From Flammeovirgaceae bacterium UBA5585 (GTDB taxonomy: Bacteria; Bacteroidota; Bacteroidia; Cytophagales; Cyclobacteriaceae): a stretch of 38,890 bases of DNA. The notes beneath the pieces are model-generated. The model saw only the letters and a list, made by a program, of their open reading frames with translations. It was not told where the DNA came from and ran no database searches. Of the stretch, positions 17,601 through 24,765 are shown piece by piece. Location of the stretch: positions 1 to 38,890 of the forward strand of contig DILT01000009.1 of assembly GCA_002425185.1 (NCBI GenBank), given 5' to 3'. A program made the translations under genes and the position numbers. Position 1 is the first letter of the stretch. Each line of letters opens with the position of its first letter.

Positions 17601-18934
17601 ATTCCGGAACAACTTCGCGTGGCCCTGGCATCAACTTCATCCGATCAAAAGGCTCCCTGGCCACACCGGCTGCTGTTGCCAATGGTGATTACCTGGCCGG
17701 GTTTTCAGCATCAGGACGTACCGCTTCATCGTATAACCTAAGCAGTAGTATTGATTTTTCTGTAGATGGAACTGTATCAGGTACCAGCGTACCCGGAAGG
17801 ATTACGTTTTCAACAACCCTTGCTGGCTCGGGAGCTCCGTCAGAAAGAATGCGGATTACGAATGATGGTAATGTGGGCATTGGTACCACAACGCCAGCCG
17901 GAAAATTACATGTTCAAAATACCGATTGGGACGTAAGTCAGGTTGTCTTCAATTCAACCGCAGCCAGCGCTGGCTCAACCCTGCGGTTTACAAATCCAGC
18001 ATCGGGTAACCGAACGTATGACATCATTGGCTCAACAGGTGCCGGTGCAACCATGGGTGCTGGTTCGTTTGGCATTTGGGATAATACCGGGTTGGCATAC
18101 CGATTGATAATCAATCCATCTGGCAATGTTGGTCTTGGGACAACCGCTCCTGCTAACAGGCTTTCAGTTTCAGGCAATGCTGCCATTGGTGCTTCATACG
18201 CAACGGTAGCTGCCCCGGCAAATAGCCTGGTCGTGCAGGGTAGTCTTGGGGTTGGTACCAACTCACCAGGCAGGATAATCCATGCCCTGGGTTCCGGCAC
18301 ACAATACCTGAGGATTACCGCCACGGGTACCTTAGCATCTTCAGGAATTGAATTTGACGGTACCGGAACAGTAGATTGGCGCGTTGTGCCACAACTAGGA
18401 ATATTGACTTTTCAACGTGGTGACATTGATGGTACCATGGGGCTCATGTATTTAATGAATGCGGGAAATTTTACACCCGGTAATACAGATAACCCAACCC
18501 CTACATTAGGCCAATCGACAGCACGTTGGGGCCAGTTATTTACTACTGTTGCCCCTAATGTTTCTTCTGATTTCCGATTAAAGAAGAACATCAATAACCT
18601 CAAGTATGGTCTTAAAGAAGTTATGGCATTACGGCCTGTTTCATACATACTCAAATCCGATAGCTTAGTGAATACATCGCTGGGGTTGATTGCCCAAGAA
18701 GTACAAAACATAATTCCTGATGTTGTAACGGTTGGTGATGATGAAGAAAAATTGTTGGGCATGCGCTACACTGAGCTGGTACCCGTACTTATTAAAGCCA
18801 TCCAGGAACAACAGCAAATTATTGATAACCTAAAGGTGCAAAATGCCGCTTACGCTGACGAAACAGAAAAGCTGGCCAAAGAAATTGATGCCATTAAACG
18901 CGTATTAGGCATGACGGCTAAAAAGCAAGACTAA
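14633..18934 (+). CDS. Tail-fibre-like surface protein with C-terminal S74 chaperone domain
   Basis: A 1433-residue exported protein (signal peptide about 1-31, ending SMAQ). The body is repeat-rich and low in charge. There are near copies of GTGLTGGPIT and NGQVLTTVAGVPTWQ units in the first half and GNVGIGTT-P units in the second half, as in trimeric beta-structured fibres. The last ~120 residues are the intramolecular chaperone of endosialidase (peptidase S74): SSDFRLKKNI at about 1311-1320 with the conserved Ser-Asp, GLIAQEVQNIIPDVV, and a terminal coiled coil (LIKAIQEQQQIIDNL...). In phage fibres this domain drives trimerisation and is cut off by itself. Likely a cell-surface adhesin; it lacks a type IX sorting domain. 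Its stop overlaps the next start (TAATG). Confidence 0.88.
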   Translation: MKTLLTKTQSSFHILFLFFSVWSVHITSMAQNEVAIGSTTTKSNAILWLNGNGSQGLILPTVTNKSAVATPDEGMIVYDNSDKKLWYRSNSTWVEVGGGSGGSGTFHLEVSGNLLRLLTAPGGTLLASTNIAGGTQSNGAFLVFESGAWRYATLSGDVVGANGNLQVTGLRGKTMANLPASAQVLVYDPAANSGNGGWVFQAAAGGGSVTNVSGTAPIAVTTPTTTPVISISPGGINNTLLANDAVTTTKIQDGTITGADIANVTITANKLAQSGATTNQILQWNGTNWVPVTLAGGGSVTNVATGTGLTGGPITTTGTISIAAGGVGNTELANNAVDANKIANNAVTDIKIATGVSPSKLTAGANGQVLTTVAGVPTWQVPVTGFVNPMIGSGDLIVGGVLGAAQRLAAGTNGQVLTIAGGTPTWQTPTASGAAGGDLTGTYPNPTVAAGAITNTKLAVNAVQTTNISDAAVTDVKIGNVAPSKILQSGATTGQVLKWSGSQWEPAADNVGGGGVPTLNPGQILVGDGSNNSSVTVGQDATLNSANGNITVQGFRGRPVSAAVPATNSVYQFNGTQWTPVVLAGGGTVSQVNTGTGLTGGPITATGTIAIADGGVGATQLANNAVTSTKLQSDASVDANRAVTTNHIQNLAVTDAKIASGVAPAKLTPGTNGQVLTTVAGVPTWQNSAAAGWGLTGNSATNPFDNFVGTTDAQPLILKANNVEGIRIATDGGVSIAEDVLSNRKLVFYDITGNTNQFIGWGLNPATLRYQVDQPSTNHIFYAGTSATTSNELMRIQGNGNVGIASPTPTERLDVTGNLKFSGALMPNNLPGTAGQVLTSAGPGLAPTWQPAGGGGFSTLNTVPKGNGTTLVASQIFDNGTFLGINRSTAITGADRFSIGTGAATGAYGGMYIDTQTGGRPFYGFSQNGAGGAWIEWDGIDANKMKFNINGPRLTIQNDGNVGIGTTSPGNFLHVAGDVNSGSVVTLEGHSGTTSRGPGINFIRSKGSLATPAAVANGDYLAGFSASGRTASSYNLSSSIDFSVDGTVSGTSVPGRITFSTTLAGSGAPSERMRITNDGNVGIGTTTPAGKLHVQNTDWDVSQVVFNSTAASAGSTLRFTNPASGNRTYDIIGSTGAGATMGAGSFGIWDNTGLAYRLIINPSGNVGLGTTAPANRLSVSGNAAIGASYATVAAPANSLVVQGSLGVGTNSPGRIIHALGSGTQYLRITATGTLASSGIEFDGTGTVDWRVVPQLGILTFQRGDIDGTMGLMYLMNAGNFTPGNTDNPTPTLGQSTARWGQLFTTVAPNVSSDFRLKKNINNLKYGLKEVMALRPVSYILKSDSLVNTSLGLIAQEVQNIIPDVVTVGDDEEKLLGMRYTELVPVLIKAIQEQQQIIDNLKVQNAAYADETEKLAKEIDAIKRVLGMTAKKQD

Positions 18935-20043
18935 TGAAACGGCTCATTTACTTTCTGCTAACGGGCAGTTTCATTTTTAGCGTTAAGCAAATAGGCTTTG
19001 CTCAAATTACTGTAGGAGCCTTGACCGAATTCTCATCATCAGCCACTACCATAATGGCTACCAATGGGGCTATTCGAAATGCCAGCACACGCTTCAATTT
19101 TCAGGGGACCATTGAATTGACCGGTGGTAACCAGTTGCTTACTACATCGTCACCCGTAACCCTTGGCGGGCTTGCGCTTGCCGGCAGTGGAAACAAAAGT
19201 ATGGAAGGTGCGTGGACCATTACACAAGCGTTACATTTTCGTCAAGGACTATTAGTGCTCAGCCTTGCCCCGGTCAATGGTGGAAGAATTTTATACACGG
19301 GTTCCGCCACGCTAACCGGAAATGCAAACAGCTACGTAAACGGCACACTCTTTCAACGTGGTGTGGGTACACACTTCTACCCTATAGGCGAAGGCGCAAC
19401 ATACCTACCCATGTCGTTGAATAATGTACAGGATGGCGATGCTGAAATTGGCGTACGTGCCTTCAACAGCGGAGTTTCGTTAACGCTGCCGCTTGATATA
19501 AGTGAAATCGCCAACAACCGTCACTGGCGCATTAGCACTTCCGGTAGTACCTTCCGGGGTTCTCCGGCATCACTTTATGTTCCGGGTTCATCCGTTGATG
19601 GCTCTGGTCAACTGGTGGTAGTACATGCTGAAGATGCCCCGGATGCAACCGCTATAAACCTTGGCGGAGGTGTAAGCGGTGATCTCGTATCAAGTTTCTT
19701 AGCGGCCAACAAACCCATACTTACCATTGGTATTGGTGAACGGGTGGACCTTCGTATTCTTGATTTGATCACTCCTTTTAATGCAGACAATATTAATGAT
19801 CAGTTAAAGATTGTTAACGTTGAGTACACCTTCAACAACACGGTGACGCTGCTCGATCGTTGGGGCGTACCGGTTAAAACCTGGAAAAATTTCAGGAACT
19901 ACGATGATCCCATCAACCCTAACACCGATGGTTTTGATTTCAGCCGGTTAAGCCCGGGCAACTATGTATGTGTGCTGGAGTTTCAATTAACACCTGATTC
20001 GCCTGCACAGAAGGTAACGCAAATGATCACCGTACTAAAATAA
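18934..20043 (+). CDS. Secreted protein with T9SS type B (CHU_C-like) C-terminal domain
   Basis: A 369-residue protein with a signal peptide (about 1-24, ending IGFAQ). The body has repeat-like beta segments. The last ~95 residues (ITPFNADNINDQLKIVNVEYTFNN, VTLLDRWGVPVKTWKNF, YDDPINPNTDGFDFSRLSPGNYVCVLEF) are the gliding-motility-associated type B C-terminal domain. That domain directs export by the type IX secretion system and usually needs a PorP/SprF partner, which is encoded 6 bases downstream. The ATG overlaps the fibre gene stop by one base, so the three genes form one operon. The function of the body is unknown. Confidence 0.85.
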   Translation: MKRLIYFLLTGSFIFSVKQIGFAQITVGALTEFSSSATTIMATNGAIRNASTRFNFQGTIELTGGNQLLTTSSPVTLGGLALAGSGNKSMEGAWTITQALHFRQGLLVLSLAPVNGGRILYTGSATLTGNANSYVNGTLFQRGVGTHFYPIGEGATYLPMSLNNVQDGDAEIGVRAFNSGVSLTLPLDISEIANNRHWRISTSGSTFRGSPASLYVPGSSVDGSGQLVVVHAEDAPDATAINLGGGVSGDLVSSFLAANKPILTIGIGERVDLRILDLITPFNADNINDQLKIVNVEYTFNNTVTLLDRWGVPVKTWKNFRNYDDPINPNTDGFDFSRLSPGNYVCVLEFQLTPDSPAQKVTQMITVLK

Positions 20044-20049
20044 CGCAAC

Positions 20050-21204
20050 ATGAAAAAACCTCTACTCACCGTATTTCTGTTGCTGATCACAATCGGTTAT
20101 GCCAGCGCCCAGGATATTCCGCTGTTTACGCAAAAGTTAACCAACTCGTTTATTTATAATCCAGCCTTGGCCGGTCATACCTTTGGTTCACTAACGTACT
20201 CGTACCGGCAAAACTATTCGAACGTACCTGGGGCTCCGCAAAATCATTTTGTGAGCATGCACACTCCTCTTGCCAAACACAAGTTTGGAACCGGTGTAAA
20301 TTTGTTTCAGGAAGATGTAAACTTCATCCGTAACACGTATGCATCAGCAGCGTTTGCCTATCACTTGCACTTCAACAAGTTCAACATTCTTTCCGCGGGT
20401 GTATCCGCTGAGTATAATAACTCCCGTTTAAACGGCACTTCAAACACCACAAATTTTGAAACCGATCCGGTACTCACTCAACTTCAGAATGGTGAACCTA
20501 CCTATGACTTTTCATTCGGTCTGAATTACCAAACCCGGTTTACCAAAGCAGGTTTTGCGATGAACAGGTTGTCCACCGCCTGGATAAATAAGGAGGGCAC
20601 AAACCTCTCCAACTATTTCTCCGGCTACGTTCAGGGTATGATTCCGGTGCGGGGTGGCGATGATTTGTTTGAGCCCTATATCGCCTTCCGTAAATTCTCT
20701 GAAACCAATGACACCTATGACATTGGCTTATACTACACCTTCAATAACAAGATTCTGGGTGGCATGGCCGTGCGAAAAGGCAATGTATTCAATGCTACCC
20801 TTGGTTTTAAGCCTTCCAAATATCTACTGGTTGGTTACTCACGTGAAATGATCACCAGTAGTTTGGGTGGTTTTGTGGGAGCTGCCAATGAAATTACCCT
20901 GCGGTTTGATTTTAATGATGAGAGCTATAAAGAACGTTTTCGGGCAGACTATAAAAATTCAATGGCTTACCGGAGAAAAACGCTGAGTCCTTCTGCTAAA
21001 TTTTCAGCACGCAGTCCGAAACAACTGCAAAGCAAACAGAAAAAGTTAACGCCCTACTCTCCAAACAATCGCTATCAAAATGTGAAGAAGCTTTCTATGA
21101 ATCAGAAAAGCTCAGCGTCTAAAAAGAAATCGTATAACAAAAAACCGGGCAGTAGGGGGCCTGCTAAATATAAACCCAAAGCTCCCGCAAGACGTAGACG
21201 ATAA
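20050..21204 (+). CDS. PorP/SprF-family T9SS partner protein with basic C-terminal tail
   Basis: A 384-residue outer-membrane protein with a signal peptide (about 1-20, ending ASAQ). QDIPLFTQKLTNSFIYNPALAGHTFGSLTYSYRQNY is the classical PorP/SprF beginning, and the barrel ends near residue 295 (NEITLRFDFNDES). Family members dock type B CTD substrates, such as SprB, to the secretion machine or surface. Unusually, about 85 further residues follow, very rich in Lys, Arg, Ser, Tyr and Pro and ending PARRRR, with no predicted fold. The tail may bind polyanions or peptidoglycan; this is inference. A terminator hairpin follows directly. Confidence 0.88.
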   Translation: MKKPLLTVFLLLITIGYASAQDIPLFTQKLTNSFIYNPALAGHTFGSLTYSYRQNYSNVPGAPQNHFVSMHTPLAKHKFGTGVNLFQEDVNFIRNTYASAAFAYHLHFNKFNILSAGVSAEYNNSRLNGTSNTTNFETDPVLTQLQNGEPTYDFSFGLNYQTRFTKAGFAMNRLSTAWINKEGTNLSNYFSGYVQGMIPVRGGDDLFEPYIAFRKFSETNDTYDIGLYYTFNNKILGGMAVRKGNVFNATLGFKPSKYLLVGYSREMITSSLGGFVGAANEITLRFDFNDESYKERFRADYKNSMAYRRKTLSPSAKFSARSPKQLQSKQKKLTPYSPNNRYQNVKKLSMNQKSSASKKKSYNKKPGSRGPAKYKPKAPARRRR

Positions 21205-21208
21205 AAAA

Positions 21209-21238
21209 GGTGTTCTACACGTTAATGGTGTAGAACAC
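21209..21238. terminator. Bidirectional intrinsic terminator
   Basis: A perfect 11-bp stem (GTGTTCTACAC at 21210-21220, GTGTAGAACAC at 21228-21238) with a 7-base loop. It is flanked by an A-run on the left (T-run for leftward transcripts) and, more distantly, by TATTTTTTG on the right. It lies between convergent PorP and caspase genes. Confidence 0.85.
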
Positions 21239-21248
21239 GTTCATATTC

Positions 21249-24200
21249 CTATTTTTTGATAATTGAAATCGGGAAGTCATTACCGGTAATATAGCCAGTT
21301 GGGTATTGTGCCTTGCCTCCATGCTGCTTGGTCAGTTCGGGCACCCGCTCTTCCATATACATTTTAATTTCGTTCACGGTAATTTTCCCATCCCCGTTAT
21401 CGGCTTTGCCATCAAGGGCTTCCAGCAAGGCATAGGTAAATACACCGTGTTTTAATACTTCAAATTCGGTGGCAAATTGCTGGGTACCACTGGAGGCCAT
21501 CATCACTACACCCGAACTACGTGCCAACTGAACAATAGCTTTTTCATCGGCAGCCGCAGCTCGTACATTTAAACTTTTTACGGCTCCACCCGAATGACAG
21601 GCATCCATCATAATAATCTGCTTCTGGGCTTTTAGCTGAGTAAGTTGATTTTTCAATTCGGTAGCTGAAATACCTTTTGCTTCCAGTTGGGCCGGATCGC
21701 CATACAACTTGGTGACATCCGTGGGCACAAGATAATACTCGTTGTTGTGCTCTTCATCCAGCGTACCATGGCCGGCATAATAGAATACAAATACGTCCTC
21801 CGGGCGGGCACGGGCGGTAATGGATTTAAAGGCCGTCAGAATATTTTCTCGGGTAGCGTCTTTGTCGTATATCTCCAAGCGGTTCAGCGATTTGAAAATC
21901 CCTTTTCCGTGATCCATAATTTTATCCGTAAAGCTTTGCGCGTCAGGCTTCGCGTAGTTGAGATTATACGATGCATTCTGATATGTATTAATACCAACCG
22001 CCAATACATAAAGCGAAGAAGTAGCAATAACATCACCGGTGTATTCAATGGGTAATACATCGGTGCGCGATTCAATTTTTTGATAATTAATCACCTTCAC
22101 CTTAAACTCATTCAATTCGTTTGCCATTTCAACGGCATATGTTTTAACCACCTTCTCTCCTTCACCATTTGTTTTAATTTCCTTGTCGCTGATAATCAGT
22201 TTATCGTTTTGATAGATGTTAACTTCTTTTACACCGCCACCGCCATCGTATATTTCAACCGTAAGCGGCATTGTTCGTGCCTGCGTTAAAAACTTACCCT
22301 TATCGTACCGCAGCAAATCAGTTGCTCTCATGGTAACCGATACATCGAAAAACCCAACGGAGGGACGGTGCAGTTTACCCAGATCAAAAATGCGCTGGCC
22401 CGATTCACGTAAAATATCCTCTACTCGTTTGCCCTGCATAATGCTCTTGCTCATTTCTTCCTTGGGTCTGAATAACACTTCAAAATATTGTTCCGCTGTG
22501 AAGAAATCAGCCAGTTGATCAATACCCCGGTTTACATGCCAGCCAAAATACTGTCCGCCTGAAGAAGAACATGTGAAATATCCACGGGGTGTATAACAAA
22601 CCCATTCATTGTCTTCTGTAAGAAACAATGTGGCAAACGGAATAAGCACTTCGCCTAACGATTTAAACTGGGTTTCCACTTCTTTCACAGCCTTTTGCCC
22701 GTTGGCTTTCATAAAGGCAATCACTTCCTGCCAGGCCTTTTTGGTTGGCTCCTTCGTTAACGAGTCGATCGGCAAGGAGTTAAAATAGGTTACCCACTCG
22801 GGCGTGTCAAAAATACTGCGCAGGCTGGGCGCAAATCCGGTTTCAGAAAGTTTCCAAAGAATAATCGACTGGTCTTCGCCACCGGAGGCAATATATTGGC
22901 CATCGGAACTTACCGTGATCGTGCGCACCGAACCAGAGTGGCCAATAAATTCTTTATTCAGGAAACCATTCTTGTCAAATAACTTTAGCGAGAAATCGCT
23001 GGCCACCACTACACTTCCGTCTGTCAACACCTGGTAATCTAAAATGCGTCCGTCTTCTGCCTCCCGGGTTTGCACAACTTTGCCTTTCGGCAAGGCAATT
23101 GTATTTACCCCTGTTTGAATAACATCCTTAGGTGGGTTGCGTTGCGTGGGAAGCCGGGTGGGGTTTCTGTTGATGGAAAATGAAGCAAAATCAAAACTGC
23201 TGACATACTTAGGCTTACCCGATTTACTAAACTCACGACTAATGAAAAGTTCATGCCCTTCACCAAACGCCAGGTGATAGATAGCACTGCCCTTTCCTTT
23301 TATTTTTTTTACGATCAAACCGTTAATCGGATTCCAGAGATAAATTTCGTTGTTGCTGCCACCCGCGGAAGCCACCACATAATTGCCCGTAAGTGAAGGT
23401 GAAAAGGCTGCACTGAAAACGGTGTTATCATGGCCAAGAAAATCAGTAAACCGGGTACCGCCCGGAATGGCATAACTGGTACCTTTTCCGGATACATCCA
23501 ACGCGGCCAAAATTTTTGCATCGTACGAAAACGCCAGAGCATTTATAGGATCCTTAATGTTCGGGAATTCCTTTACGATTGTTCCTTCAGAACTCCATAA
23601 GAAAAGTTCACTATCAAAACTGCAACTGGCCAGGTATGAACCTTCGGGCGAGTATACCACTTTGTTAAGCATTCCCTTGTGCTTCTTCCATGGCTTTGGA
23701 ACAAACTTGGTAACGCCTTTTTCAAGTCCTTGTAATCCATACACTAAAATATCCCTGCCTTCAGCAGCCACGGCCAAATCCTGTGTACGTGAGTTAAAAC
23801 TTAAGCTGGTTACCGTTGAACCTACCGGTATGGTGGCAACGGATTTTAACATGGGCGAACCATCCATCTTCCAGATGCGCACCGTTCGGTCATCACTGCC
23901 GCTGGCTAGGTACAACCCTGACCCGCTAAAAGACAAACTATTAATCACATTCGTATGGCCAATAGCTGTACCCACCTGAACACCCTTGTCAATATCAATA
24001 ATAATAATGTAGTTATCCTTTTCTGTGCTAACAGGGTATCCACCTACCGCCAGCAATTTACCATCGGGCGAAAGCGCTGAAGCATACAACATGCCTTCCC
24101 AGCCATCACCAATCTGTGATTCAAATTTGCGAAGCATTTCTCCTGTAGTGGCATTCCATATGCGTATGGTTTTGTCTTCTGATATGGATATAATACGGTT

Positions 24201-24335
24201 GCCATCGGGAGTAAAAATCAGGTTATGAACTTTGGCCGAATGCCCCATGGGGTTAATAACAATCCGGGGTGCCTGGGCCAATGCGCTTGCCAGTATAAAC
24301 AAGCTTGTTAGGGTAAGAAAATATCGGGTTGCCAT
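21249..24335 (-). CDS. Exported WD40 repeat - caspase-like (peptidase C14) fusion
   Basis: A 1028-residue protein with a signal peptide (MATRYFLTLTSLFILASALAQ). Residues about 25-500 hold WD40 repeats, for example HSAKVHNLIFTPDGNRIISISEDKTIRIW and HSGSVRTITVSSDGQYIASGGEDQSIILWK. A middle linker of about 250 residues follows. The C-terminal caspase-like domain (about 765-1020) has both catalytic residues in context: FVFYYAGHGTLD (H856) and QIIMMDACHSGGA (C913). Members cut after basic or acidic residues; the target is unknown. The signal peptide places the protease outside the cytoplasm, unlike typical cell-death effectors. It is convergent with the PorP gene, and a palindrome covers its likely promoter. 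Confidence 0.9.
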   Translation of the reverse strand: MATRYFLTLTSLFILASALAQAPRIVINPMGHSAKVHNLIFTPDGNRIISISEDKTIRIWNATTGEMLRKFESQIGDGWEGMLYASALSPDGKLLAVGGYPVSTEKDNYIIIIDIDKGVQVGTAIGHTNVINSLSFSGSGLYLASGSDDRTVRIWKMDGSPMLKSVATIPVGSTVTSLSFNSRTQDLAVAAEGRDILVYGLQGLEKGVTKFVPKPWKKHKGMLNKVVYSPEGSYLASCSFDSELFLWSSEGTIVKEFPNIKDPINALAFSYDAKILAALDVSGKGTSYAIPGGTRFTDFLGHDNTVFSAAFSPSLTGNYVVASAGGSNNEIYLWNPINGLIVKKIKGKGSAIYHLAFGEGHELFISREFSKSGKPKYVSSFDFASFSINRNPTRLPTQRNPPKDVIQTGVNTIALPKGKVVQTREAEDGRILDYQVLTDGSVVVASDFSLKLFDKNGFLNKEFIGHSGSVRTITVSSDGQYIASGGEDQSIILWKLSETGFAPSLRSIFDTPEWVTYFNSLPIDSLTKEPTKKAWQEVIAFMKANGQKAVKEVETQFKSLGEVLIPFATLFLTEDNEWVCYTPRGYFTCSSSGGQYFGWHVNRGIDQLADFFTAEQYFEVLFRPKEEMSKSIMQGKRVEDILRESGQRIFDLGKLHRPSVGFFDVSVTMRATDLLRYDKGKFLTQARTMPLTVEIYDGGGGVKEVNIYQNDKLIISDKEIKTNGEGEKVVKTYAVEMANELNEFKVKVINYQKIESRTDVLPIEYTGDVIATSSLYVLAVGINTYQNASYNLNYAKPDAQSFTDKIMDHGKGIFKSLNRLEIYDKDATRENILTAFKSITARARPEDVFVFYYAGHGTLDEEHNNEYYLVPTDVTKLYGDPAQLEAKGISATELKNQLTQLKAQKQIIMMDACHSGGAVKSLNVRAAAADEKAIVQLARSSGVVMMASSGTQQFATEFEVLKHGVFTYALLEALDGKADNGDGKITVNEIKMYMEERVPELTKQHGGKAQYPTGYITGNDFPISIIKK

Positions 24336-24343
24336 AACTGCAG

Positions 24344-24374
24344 AAAATTGGTAGACTGTAAAATTACCAATTTT
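24344..24374. promoter_or_regulatory. Palindromic operator/promoter of the caspase gene
   Basis: A perfect 10-bp inverted repeat, AAAATTGGTA (24344-24353) and TACCAATTTT (24365-24374), separated by 11 bases. It starts 8 bases upstream of the caspase-gene ATG. On the minus strand it contains TAATTTTA, close to the Bacteroidota -7 box TAnnTTTG. Either a repressor operator or a 5'-UTR hairpin. Confidence 0.5.
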
Positions 24375-24415
24375 TTATGGCGATTAGGCAAGTAGCTGAA
24401 ATAGCCTGGAAAAGG

Positions 24416-24598
24416 CTAATTCGATGATTTTTTGAAGATCAGGATAATCCCTGGGCGTTTTCCGTGCACATCGGGGGTATGCGCTTCGGTTGTTGATTTA
24501 TTTAGCTGAACAGAACTGTAAAAAAGAATACCATAAAATAATGAAATGGTAGTGGCTGCAAGGTATATCATATCTCCCCCTCGGTTTGTTTTGGTCAT
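24416..24598 (-). CDS. Small hypothetical membrane protein (60 aa)
   Basis: An ATG at 24598 gives 60 residues with one hydrophobic stretch (MIYLAATTISLFYGILFYSS, about 10-29) and a basic C-terminus (IFKKSSN). A shorter start at 24571 would begin directly with the membrane helix. It lies in the 430-base gap between the divergent caspase and protease genes, on the caspase strand and 80 bases ahead of it. No family is recognised. The rest of the gap holds promoter sequences and the palindrome listed separately. Confidence 0.35.
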   Translation of the reverse strand: MTKTNRGGDMIYLAATTISLFYGILFYSSVQLNKSTTEAHTPDVHGKRPGIILIFKKSSN

Positions 24599-24765
24599 AC
24601 AAAAATGCATCACTCCTAAATGTTGGGAATTTTAATGTTAAGTATTCAGTCACGGAAGTAAGTTTTGGCATGGTTTTGCCAGCCAAAGCCATTGGAATAA
24701 TTTTTAAGGAAATTACTATCAGAACTTTTACCTTGCGCGCCTTAACTATTGTAAATCAAATCACT

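Noticed and set aside
17938..18762. Long minus-strand frames over the S74 fibre gene
   Set aside because: They arise from the biased codons of the repeat-rich fibre gene and show no domain or start signal.
14633..18934. Prophage tail-fibre gene
   Set aside because: The protein has a signal peptide and sits in an operon with T9SS genes; no other phage genes are nearby.
22804..23979. Plus-strand frames opposite the WD40 region
   Set aside because: Antisense shadows of the WD40-caspase gene without any recognisable features.
24586..24765. 60-codon upstream extension of the S8 protease
   Set aside because: It precedes a perfect signal peptide and would block its recognition; the ATG at 24766 is the natural start.
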